NCBI GenBank assembly: GCA_030248135.1 | Contig: JASANC010003012.1 | Location: 22,828-86,827, forward strand | Direction: 5' to 3' | DNA: 64,000 nt | Source: Theristus sp. LFF4_11 | Taxonomy: Eukaryota; Nematoda; Chromadorea; Monhysterida; Xyalidae | In this document: piece by piece, positions 12,043 through 20,667 of the stretch | How the letters are laid out: each line of letters starts with the position of its first letter | Numbering within the stretch: position 1 is the first letter of the stretch | Position numbers and translations under genes: made by a program | Notes under the pieces: generated by a model | Databases searched by the model: none | Seen by the model: the letters and a program-made list of their open reading frames with translations, nothing else | What the model was told of the DNA's origin: nothing

Positions 12043-12326
12043 AGATCTATGTCCGTGGAGTACCATTAGAGCCGTATATGACGACGACGACGCGAACGAG
12101 CACCAGTCAAGTGAACCTCGCAACGGCGACATCGAGTGTGAGCGCCTCATCGACACCGGCGCTATCGCTGGACACCGTCAATCAAAACGTGAACGCGTTC
12201 GCGCAGGTGCAACCGCCGAACTTTGGCTATCCAATCTCGAATTTCTCCACTATTCAATCGCATCCGCTATTCCCGCAGATGACGTCGCCAAACTTCCATT
12301 TCGACGGGCGAAATCGATTGCAATAA
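8821..12326 (+). CDS. Tandem paralogue D, complete six-exon gene (transposon-derived-like domains plus poly-Gln tail)
   Basis: Exons are 8821-9094, 9364-9549, 9986-10199, 10387-10831, 11006-11518 and 11601-12326; all phases are consistent (1, 1, 2, 0, 0), giving about 785 residues. Block order: a Ser/Thr/Asn-rich start; NLGEPHYNHKGKW with C.HINKDQCYRC (exon 2); ADICKHFWLLGSHERRMNYL and a basic helix (exon 3); an Asp/Glu-rich stretch, an Ala run, then VSYFLTTLDKKKRLRVC and SHKTLRNAIK (exon 4); RAHIESFAF, RGDKPRQFLADTEL and EYQLEFLR (exon 5); and a tail dominated by CAA/CAG Gln runs with QQIYVRGVPLEPY and the end MTSPNFHFDG (exon 6). The N-terminal order matches, from memory, the non-catalytic half of a transposon-like family widespread in arthropods and Hydra. 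The catalytic part is missing and the Gln-rich tail replaces it. A poly(A) signal AATAAA lies at about 12440. Nuclear function is inferred only. Confidence 0.76.
9207..9298. mobile_element. Palindromic MITE family P90, copy in intron 1 of paralogue D
   Basis: This is a near-perfect hairpin of about 90 bases with arms reading AAGSGGCATTCATGAAGCAG and its complement around a CTGTGTTATAATACAG loop. Other copies are at about 27941-28030, 28504-28601, 33279-33366, 39901-39994, 59000-59092, 60092-60192, 60435-60506 and 63410-63507. Confidence 0.8.
9658..9886. mobile_element. Short hAT-type relative of the TAGGGTTGGCA family in intron 2 of paralogue D
   Basis: The left end is TAGGGTTGGCAT and the right end CGAACCCTA. 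Flanking octamers GTCGCAGA and GTCACCAC match at only five of eight positions, so the target duplication is uncertain. The interior alternates AAACCGTTTTT and AAACCGG blocks. It lies wholly in an intron of paralogue D. Confidence 0.6.
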
Positions 12327-12686
12327 GCAGCCAACGGTGTTTTTGTTGTGTTTAGGATAGAGCAGGGTTTGGTTTCATCGCGTTTATACAAATACAATTT
12401 TAGCAAGAGAGCTTATCAATCAACTTTAGCAGCTTTTTAAAATAAACGACAAAACGATAACAGATTCAGTCGTCCAACGAAAATAGTCCACACACTTCAA
12501 TTCAAACTACAACATTTATACTTTTGAACCACCCTGTATTTATGTAATAGGCTTTTTATTGTTTTTTTGCCACCATGTATGCATTTCCCCAGCCATACGC
12601 TGAGTAAAAGGACAATTTACCAAACTTAAAAAGGCAATTTATTTTGCTCCCTTTCCGTGATTCAGTAGTTGTGTGGCATTCCGAAA

Positions 12687-14540
12687 TCTGAATAGTCCCT
12701 AGTTTTTTCACTAATATAATTCATATCCACTTTAAAATTTGATTGTTCAAGAACAGATTTTTGTGTTTGGTCGTCTTCTCAATGTTTTTTGTAGTTTTGG
12801 TTTTTGTTGGTCACTTCTTTTTGCCTCAACAAGGTTTGTGCTTGTGCAGTATTGCCATTAAAAATTGCATTTCGAAAGTCAACTCAACAATGAAGGTTGA
12901 CAGAAAAAAAATTAAACAAATACGTCGTGTTTCAGAAAAAAAACGAACAACGACTTTCAAAATGTAAACTGACCTCGTAGGCTGCGTGGAACGGTTGAAG
13001 GATTGCATTCAGGCATCGGTCAACTTGGCCCGATAAATTGCCACTGCACTTCCGTTGATACAGCGCGCTCACAAAGGTGATCGATTCAAATGTTCCTGCA
13101 AAAAAAACACTGAGTGCAAATTGTCTGGAATAATAGCTTGATAACTGATGAAGGACTGCAAAATCGGCAACAACAAATTTCACTAAACTCATCTCATACC
13201 TTTATTGAGGTCATGTCTTGTCAACGCTTCTAGTAGCGTGTTCCGTTCTTTTTCCGAAATTAGAAACGCCATTTGTTTGCAGCAATGCACCGCAATGCCG
13301 CTCTGATTTTCGTCCAGAACAACGTCTCCTTTTGGGTTTGAGTAATAATCTGTGGTACATTTAGCCAGAGCACCCGCGACCGAATTATATCGATTGCAGA
13401 TATCCTGAAAAAATATTGAAAAATCTGATCGATTTTTTTCAATTGTTTGTTGATTCATTCATTTGATTCAATCACTTTTTTCATCCAATCACGGAGTTGT
13501 TCTTTTATTGTAGATTTATTCGAACGTGTCCGGACTAAAATGACGTGATTTGCTTTAAAAACGCCCGTTTGTCACAAAGTACAGGCACTAACATTTCAGT
13601 TTGGCATGACTGAATCGACATTCACCATTTGTTTACGAGAAGAAATCGGCTAAACGGAACGTCTGGTTTGCTGTGAACGACAAGCGCATGTTTTGCGACA
13701 CATGACGTCATTTCAGTGGGACACGTTTGAAAAAATACGTCATGCCTGGTCGCCAGCAGACAACAGCACTGACAGCACGCTCACGGCGGCGCTCCGACGA
13801 TCGTCAAAATCGTCGTCTTCTGAAAATCGTTCAGACAAAAATTATTGCGAAACTTCCGTTGTCACCCTCGTGGCCTGGTGGTAGTGCGTTAGACTACAGT
13901 CTGTGCGCTCGGGGGATCGAGCCCCGCCGAGGGGTGTATAGGCACTGAATGACAGAGAAAACTCGATGGGCGCCCTACTCAATGGCGTTCGTGTACGCTT
14001 CTCTGGGTAAGCCCTGGCTAAAAACATCGCCTAAAAATCACAACAACAACAACAAAAACTTCCCGAAAGCCGTGTTCAATTCACGTCAAAGTGGCCAATA
14101 AAAGAATTGTTGGAAAAAAATTTTGGAATCTCACGCTGTCTCAATCGTTTTAGCGGACCGTCCTGCAATCTTGCGAAATAAAATGAATTAAAATTAATGG
14201 AAACAACGGTTCACATAAAACCCACCGCACTCACCACAATCATCCGTCAGCAACCGGCCGATCAACGACGGCTGAATCGAGCCGGCCAATTGCTTGACAG
14301 TGTCGACCGAAAGGTCACCGGGTGACGACAGCAATTTCGGAACCAGAAACATTTGAAGCAAGAGATTTTTAAGAGCAAAAAGCCGTCTGCTTTCAGTAAA
14401 AAGTCAAGAAAAGCCAACATTACAACACAAACAAAAAAAAAACTGCCAACCAGTATCAGCGCCGCGATTTGATCGGTGTCAGATTGCGCGTGCGCCAGCA
14501 TGGACACGACACGATCCAAACGTGCCCTTTGTTGCTCCAT
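12687..14540 (-). CDS. Neurochondrin-like N-terminal exons, fragmentary or disrupted gene
   Basis: On the minus strand, exon 1 (14540-14451) encodes a 30-residue start ending SDTDQIAALIL. Exon 2 (14343-14235) encodes VPKLLSSPGDLSVDTVK and then QPSLIGRLLTDDCG. Together they align with the neurochondrin start (QFAALLLVTK...NRLLT). Two further exons, 13404-13200 (from DICNRYNSVAG) and 13095-12974 (ending LQPFHAAYE), join each other in phase but do not join exon 2, so at least one exon is missing or unrecognised. A possible last exon begins at 12687. The intron that should hold the missing part carries a MITE (13513-13740) and a SINE (13858-14056). The visible protein is roughly 175-220 residues, against about 700 for neurochondrin. 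It may be a truncated copy or a gene I have not fully resolved. The exon 1/2 junction has no AG acceptor (see findings). Confidence 0.45.
13513..13740. mobile_element. MITE family M5, copy 2
   Basis: It matches 5000-5224 across its length, with the same TATTCGAACGTGTCC and GACACGTTTGAAAAAATA ends. It lies on the 3' side of the gap between the neurochondrin-like exons. Confidence 0.74.
13858..14056 (+). mobile_element. tRNA-derived SINE, full-length copy 1 (sense)
   Basis: The 5' part can be read as a tRNA-like head: GTGGCCTGGTGGTAGTGCG (A-box region), GTTAGACTACAGTCT, then GGGGGATCGAGCCCC (B-box region, close to GGTTCGANNCC). A tRNA-unrelated body follows (GGGCGCCCTACTCAATGGCG, GGCTAAAAACATCGCCTAAAAATC) and the copy ends in an (AAC)n tail. 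Relatives on the opposite strand are at 24757-24936, 53343-53552, 58563-58757 and, truncated, 62518-62620. It needs a LINE partner that is not in this window. Confidence 0.82.
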
Positions 14541-16256
14541 ATCAAAAGCACAAAACAAACATGAATCGGAAAACTACAGATCAAAATGTCAAACACAGTC
14601 AGTTGGTCGATTTGAACAACACTGCACAGCAACCATAAGCAAGAAACCAATCAGCTGCTAAACCTCAACTGACAAGCGGTGGTAAGAGCTTAGGGATACG
14701 TAACTCCAGCGCCCAGCCCACATGGGGGGCTTGGCACTTTCGGGTTTCCGAACTTGGTGGGCCAGGTGAAATAAAATGGAATAAATGTGCAAGCATGACA
14801 AGTAACGTTCAGCGTGATTGCTATTGCTGCGACTCAAAAACTCAACAAAACAAGAACCATCGGTCGATTTGGTTTTCGAATTCGATTTTTTATTTTCAGC
14901 CTGTTGCATTCATCAAATCTCGCAATGAACAACTGAAGTTTTGCATGGAATCAGCACAAGAACACAAGTAAATGCGCAAAAAACACTGTTTGACAATGCA
15001 AATCAATGAATCATAAAGAGCGACGAAAAAATCATGCTTTCGATATGGGAGCTCCCACATAGAAAGAAAACCACAAACACAAAGAACGAAGAAAAAACAA
15101 AACAGGAACACAAATTACAGCGACCACACAACAAACAGTTAAAAAAACAATGACAAAATCATATCACTGTCACTAAATCGTGTACCACAACAGTCCAAAT
15201 CAAAATATAGCAAAAATAAATCACGATGAAACCCATCAATGGAACTCTTAATGCCATCGGAGAAAATTAATCTGGAGACTAATCACAAAAAGTCAACACC
15301 GTAAAAATGAATGAACAGCTGCTGAACGAACAGCTCTGAAACGAAGTCCGAATTTGCAAACTGTACAAAAAATCAGGCTTTTCTTATTTATTAGCGCGTT
15401 TGTGCAAAGAAAATCTATGAAGATATAACGCACGTTGTTGCAAGGCGCGACCGAAACAAGAAAGATTACCCGACCAAAAACACAATCAGCCAAACAAAGC
15501 AACTGACTCTCTGCAAAATTCGACTCCTAAAACACAAAAAGAGTGAAAGTGAGACAAGAAGCATGGCAGAAAAACGGATTTAGTTAAGGCGCGTTTAGCA
15601 ATTAGTTTTTTGTGTGTACGCACGGACACGACAAGTAAAAAATGGCCACGCGATTTAGAAATCGTGTCGTGTGTGCTATCTTAATGCATTACGGACACGA
15701 TTAGTTTGCGTACGGGATTTAGAACGACGTTTGTGCGTACGGACGAAAAACTAAATGGTGTTTCCGCCTTTAGCTCTCACATTGTCACAGTGGAAATTTT
15801 GGCTCAATCAGAGAGGTTTGATTTGCAGAGTTATCCAAAACTACACATGCCCCCAAGAGCATTAAACAACCTCTCTTAAAGTTAATAAAAACGAAAACGC
15901 AAACGAAAAGCATTCGCTAAAACGATGCTTGTTACTTTGAGCCGGTGCAGTGAATCGAAAAACCACTGTCAAAAAAATTCATTAAAAATGTTTATCCAAT
16001 TGACTAAAGGAACACATATTTTTGAAGGAGAATTCTAATCTCATTTTTTGTGAATCAAATCGATGAAGCCTAATCGCAGCCACAGTTTCATTGGCTATTG
16101 GCAACTAACTACCGCAGGCGCTTCAAAAACCTGCATGAACTGCAAAAATTGAAATCTCCATCAAAACGGCAATACGTTCCGGCCAATTGGCTGGGCTGAA
16201 TACCAACAAAAAAACCGCACGAAGAAACCAAAACAAAACAAAAAAAGCCGCACGAA
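14541..16256. other. Intergenic region between neurochondrin-like exons and the Hsp40 gene
   Basis: No gene is supported on either strand. It is A-rich single-copy-looking sequence plus one MITE of family M4 (about 15590-15775). Short open frames here have no codon bias or family resemblance. Confidence 0.6.
15590..15775. mobile_element. MITE family M4 (about 185 bp), copy 1
   Basis: The ends are TTTAGCAATTAGTTTTTTG and AAAAACTAAATGGTG, with internal GTACGCACGGACACGAC and GTGCGTACGGAC blocks. Relatives are at about 54281-54460 and 56271-56451. The three copies differ by only a few substitutions, suggesting fairly recent activity. Confidence 0.72.
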
Positions 16257-17619
16257 TCACTCCGTGGCCGGCAACAACTGCGACAGCGCGTCCTTGATCG
16301 GTTGCTCCAATCGCGCCGGGAAGCGCACGTCGAACTCGACGATCAGATCACCGCGTCTGTTGGCCTGCTTCGGCAGCGGCAGTCCCTGGCCGGAGATGCG
16401 TCGCGTCGTGTTCGGTCGCACGATCTCCGTCAGCCGCAACGGCACCGTGCCACCATCCAACGTCGGCACGCTGACGGTCGTGCCGCAGAGTGCGTCCCTC
16501 AGCGGCAGTCGCACGGTGTGCCGAACGTCGGCGCCCTCGCGTTTGAACTGCGCGTGCGGTTTGTCCTTGATCACGAACACAATATCAGCGGGTATCTTGT
16601 TCGGCGACTGATCGCCCTCGCGCGGAAACGTCACTTTTGTGCCGGCCTTCCAGCCCGGCTTCACGTTGATCGTCAGCACCTTGTCCTCGATGCGCGTCGA
16701 CTGGCCGTCCTGGTTGAGCACCTTTCGCGTGATCTTCATCTTTTTCGTGCAGCCTTTGAGGATGTCCTCGAGCGACACGTGCAGATCGTGCGTCACTGCG
16801 GGGTCCTGGCGTTTCCGTGGCGCCTGCTGCATGCCGCCGAAGCCGCCGAAGCCGTGATGCATGTGACTGAACGTGCCGTCGTCGTCGCCGTCCATCTGCA
16901 TGTGCATCGTCGTGCCGCCCGGTCCGAAGAACATCGAGCGCGTTGCGCCGCCGCCGCCGACGCCGCCCGGCATGCCGCCGGCGAAAAACGTCGCAAACGG
17001 ATCCTCGCCGCCGAAGAACTGCGAGAAGACGCGCATCGGGTCGCCTCTGAAAAAATGGCAGGAAGTTCGAGTTTTCGATTCTCAAACAAAAAAGCGTACA
17101 GTACAATGTCAACCAACTGCGACACATCGTGCAGTTTGTGCATTCTGGTGGGCATGCTGATTGGCTGCATCCAGCTGGTAGATTCTTTTAGTGAACCCAG
17201 TTTAAGAGCAGCTTATCCGCTGAGTGCCAATGGTTTTTTTACACTAAATTATCCTATCCACTTGCACTGAGGGAAAGAAGAAGTCAAAATCCAAAAGAGA
17301 ATGAACGCTTGTGGTTAACAACAGAATTCAAAAGCTCTCACTGGAACTCGTAGTGCATGCCAGCGCCTGGACCGCCACCGCCGCCGCCTCCCATCGACCC
17401 CTTGAGTCCATCTTCGCCGAATTTATCGTAAACTTCTTTCTTTTTCGGGTCCGACAGCACTTCGTACGCTTCAGCGGCCTCTTTGAATTTCTCCTCGGCG
17501 CCGGCGGATTTGTTTTTATCGGGATGGTATTTCAGCGCCATTTTTCGATAGGCCTTCTTGATTTCATCGTCGGACGCGCTGCGCGACACGCCCAGAATGG
17601 TGTAGTAGTCCTTTCCCAT
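16257..17619 (-). CDS. DNAJB1-like: DnaJ/Hsp40 co-chaperone, class B (DNAJB1-type)
   Basis: Two exons on the minus strand, 17619-17342 and 17046-16257, join in phase 2 (donor CA|GTGAGA, acceptor TTTTCAG|AGGCGA), giving 355 residues; vertebrate DNAJB1 has about 340. Residues 1-70 are a J domain with the catalytic HPD motif ([11 protein letters not shown]), which stimulates Hsp70 ATPase. A Gly-rich linker follows, then [18 protein letters not shown], matching the DNAJB1 G/F region (GDPHAMFAEFFGG). The two beta-barrel C-terminal domains carry [47 protein letters not shown] and [14 protein letters not shown]. There is no zinc-finger CXXCXGXG block, which excludes class A. The protein should act in the cytosol/nucleus with Hsp70. 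A strong heat-shock element lies upstream (18300-18327). The long + strand open frame across this gene is its GC-rich shadow. Confidence 0.95.
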
Positions 17620-18239
17620 TGTGACGACTTGGGTCGTTCGTTGTTGAAATCCGACAGAATAATTGATGAGTTTGCTTTGTTTAAAATTGCTTTTGCTTTA
17701 AATTATAATTGCTTTCTTCTTTCTTCTGAGTTTCTTTCTGACCAAAAAATTCTATTAAGCAGTTTTTTTAAAATCAAAACGTCGTCCTCCTCGTCGTCGT
17801 CCGGCGATGCCGGCCGATCAAAATCAGTGGATCTCTCTTTCTTTCTCTGCTCTACTAGTCTGGAGATGGAATGATTTGATTGATGGGTGATTTCCTTGCC
17901 TTTCCTTTTGTCTTCTTGAACTTTTGTTTTTTTTATTGTTTTTTGTTTTTGTTCGGTATAAAAAGATTTTTTTGATATTGCCGAACGAACGTGTCTTAAT
18001 CAATTTAGAAGCGCTTATTACCACAACTAACACACGCTCTGATTTTAAATAAAAATTGCGTGTTTGAGGTTGAAACTTGTCTTGCTCCAGTCTAAATTTG
18101 TAAACACGCAAAACTCGGTTATTGTTACAAGGCGTTTACTAAACAAACGAACGCGGCATGCGAGAAACTTTTGCACTCTGTTTTTGCTTGCCCAACGGCC
18201 GCAACTGCAAATAGTGATAGCTGAACCGATTTTGAAACG

Positions 18240-18250
18240 TACCTGAATGA
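18240..18250 (-). promoter_or_regulatory. Putative 5' UTR splice donor of the Hsp40 gene
   Basis: On the minus strand CATTCAG|GTACGT is a good splice donor. It lies about 50 bases downstream of the heat-shock element and 620 bases upstream of the start codon. It suggests a short non-coding first exon and an intron in the 5' leader. The matching acceptor near the ATG could not be chosen. Confidence 0.4.
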
Positions 18251-18299
18251 GGTTGATCCTTTTGAAAATAGGTTTTAGGGCGCAAGTTGTTCATCCGTC

Positions 18300-18327
18300 G
18301 AACATTCCAGAAATTTCGAGAATATTC
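18300..18327. promoter_or_regulatory. Perfect six-unit heat-shock element upstream of the Hsp40 gene
   Basis: The 28 bases read GAA-2-TTC-2-GAA-2-TTC-2-GAA-2-TTC: six alternating half-sites (18300, 18305, 18310, 18315, 18320, 18325), each separated by exactly two bases and with no mismatch. This is the consensus for heat-shock factor trimers; six contiguous units is above the usual three or four. It lies about 680 bases upstream of the DNAJB1-type start codon on the minus strand, with no other gene recognised nearby, so stress induction of that gene is the natural inference. Confidence 0.88.
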
Positions 18328-19074
18328 CACAGAATTGGAGAGTTTGCAAAAACTGTGCATTACGTTGTTCTTAGTCAGCAGAACGCAAACACAAACAGCG
18401 CATGTGTTGTCTTTGTAAGGAAAAAGAGACTTACAGTTAGGGAAAATTGCTGTTTTGTACAGCGGGCACGGAACGACAACGAAAGTACAAATCTTTTTCG
18501 GGTTAGTTTCGGATCACAGGAAAACATGTGGAAAGTTGCAACACGAAATTTTGTGAGTGTCGGTGTTAAGTCAAAGACAAATTTGCACACGGCATTTTCT
18601 GATGATTTGATGTCAAATCCAAATCTGATTACCAATGGGTACGTTCAAACTTCAAACTTCAACGTTTATCGTACAAAAGTAGTGATTTTGATAAGAATGC
18701 CCACCAAAACGTTTTTTGTGTCTTTTTGTGCAAGTGGCAATTGAATCGAACACAAATTACAAATAGAAGCCTGAGAAAATTCCAACTTGTGATTTTAGCT
18801 TTCCTAAACCAAGCGTTTCAAACCAAACTCACATCAGATACTTGAGTTTTAAAAAAACTTTGTTGTGGTCGTGGTGGTTTCACATGTGGTGTTTTTGGAT
18901 TCGTCTTAAATTGAAAAAAGCACGCATTGGCAAATACCACAACGAAAAAATTGGCAAATACCACAACAAAGGCCCACACCACAACTTCAAAGTTTTTTCT
19001 TTCTGAATTTAGCTATGTACAAAATCATTCCTTTCATGTATGAGCAAAGTCTTTCCTTTCTTGTTTGCTAATTA

Positions 19075-20093
19075 CCGTATTACCTCTAATAAACCCCCAT
19101 GGGGGTTTATTTCTTCAGCGACTTCTGGGGGTGGGGGTTTATTTTTTTTGGGGGGGGGGGCTTTATTTTGGGGGGGGTTATTTGGAAACCATTTTTAGGA
19201 GTGGGCAAAATGGCAAAAATACCTTCCATGGCAGGAAGGAAGTCGCAGAAACTTCTACTATACATAGAAATTTCCTTTTACAACAGCCTTTTGTAATGAA
19301 ATTACCATTAACTCATCCATTTGGGGCCTTTGGTAGCACAATTTCATCATTTTCACTCAGTACCGTGGGCCCAAAAAAAAATTTCGAGGGGGGGTATGGT
19401 ACCGTGGGGGGGGGGGCGGCCAAAAAGTGAGGGGGGGTCCAACCTATGGTAACGTGGGACCCCCCCCCCAGGGGGGTCCCATGGGGGGGTGCATTTTTTC
19501 AAAATTTTCTGTGGGGGGGGGTCCACCCCCCCACCCCCCCATGATAATTTTTCGCTTAAATTTTGAAGGAAAAAACGCTAAATTTTGCTGCAAAAATCGT
19601 TGAAATTACAATGAAGATGGTCAAGTTATCATATATTCAGCTTATATTATGGACTTTATAGACAAAAATCATGATTTTCGAAAAAAAAAATTTTAGGGTG
19701 TGCAGAAAAATTTTGGGGGGGGGGGTGTCCGCCAGACAAAATTTCATGGGGGGGGGGGGGGGGGTGTCGGCCAAATTTTCGAGGGGGGGGGGGGTACGAT
19801 GGGGGGGGGTGCCCGGTTTTAGGGGGGGGGGTGGCACGGTGCCCCCCCCACCCCCCACCCGACGGTCTCGGGTGCCTGGGGGTGTGTACCCCCCCCCACC
19901 CCCCCGCCCACGGTACTGTTTTCACTGCAACCAGCCACTGAATTCGCTGGGTATGTGTTTCAATCAGGTTTCAATAATCCCCCATGGGGGATTATTTTTG
20001 GGGGGGGATTATTTGGAAAATTGTCGAGGGGGTGGGGGTTTATTTTGGGGGGGGTTTAATTTTGGGGTGGGGGGTTTAATAGAGGTAATGCGG
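19075..20093. mobile_element. TA-flanked G-rich inverted-repeat element (family G), host of a nested hAT insertion
   Basis: The left end is CCGTATTACCTCTAATAAACC and the right end GGTTTAATAGAGGTAATGCGG, flanked by TA. The same ends bound a 136-bp relative at 46641-46776. Subterminal regions are long G runs mixed with GGGGTTTATTT units. A second element (19358-19918) is inserted inside. TA flanks suggest a Tc1/mariner-type mobiliser. No transposase is present. Confidence 0.78.
19358..19918. mobile_element. hAT-type element family H (TIR CAGTACCGTGGGC), simple copy, 561 bp
   Basis: The ends are CAGTACCGTGGGC and its exact complement GCCCACGGTACTG. The 8-bp duplication TTTTCACT is perfect (19350-19357 and 19919-19926). 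The interior is unusually rich in runs of G or C, with a short A/T-rich centre (about 19540-19720). An inverted relative is at 21127-23792. Confidence 0.9.
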
Positions 20094-20667
20094 TATTAGG
20101 AAAAAAGAATCTAACCATCGATCAAACGACGACGATTCACTCTGCAAACTGTAGCAACCAACAGATGAACAAAGCTCAAGTCCAATTGCTTGATTACAAA
20201 TCGTTTTTGCTTTTTTTTGTTTTTGCGGTCATTTGTGCATTTGCGATTTTTGTCGTGTGAATCGTTGAATCGTGTTTTCATGCAAGACCGAGGTTTCGTT
20301 TCAGCGCTCTGCGAAATTTTCAAGCGTACTTTTTACGGTTTAAAAAAGTTTTTTCGCGCATTTTTTCAAACTGACGTCATCATACAATCATGCTGCTGCA
20401 AGCAAACACGCAAGTGTGTTTTGTCTTTGTACACGTCAACTATTTCGCACATTTCGCAACACTGCTTCTTCCCAGTGATATAAATTCTCGTTGAATTCAA
20501 ATTTCGCGTGCAATTTTTGTATGAAAGAAAGTTCAACAGAAGAAAAAACATTGTTCAATTTCTGCTCATTGGCTTTTCAGCTGACTCACTTTCATCTCAC
20601 TCAATAAACTCTAATCACCACACTTAGTCTGTGATATATCTGTGGACCGTCTGTTTGTCTGTTTTCT

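Larger units (their letters stand above)
18328..20667. other. Transposon-rich spacer between Hsp40 and SARAF
   Basis: No gene is supported. 18.4-19.0 kb is unremarkable A/T-rich DNA. 19075-20093 is a TA-flanked G-rich element with a hAT-type element nested in it. 20.1-20.66 kb should hold the SARAF promoter; no TATA box or known motif stood out. Confidence 0.65.

Noticed and set aside
11710..12156. Minus-strand Val/Leu/Ala-rich open frames opposite the poly-Gln region
   Set aside because: They are complements of CAA/CAG repeats, not genes.
13858..13940. A functional tRNA gene
   Set aside because: A and B boxes are present, but the same sequence recurs with a common 3' body and AAC tail, and the arms do not close into a clean cloverleaf; it is a SINE.
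16302..17270. A 322-codon + strand open frame
   Set aside because: It lies antisense to the GC-rich DNAJB1-type exon and is an Arg/Ala/His-rich shadow.
19094..19910. Open frames of Gly/Pro-rich peptides in the poly-G/poly-C stretches
   Set aside because: Homopolymer runs generate stop-free frames on both strands within transposon sequence.
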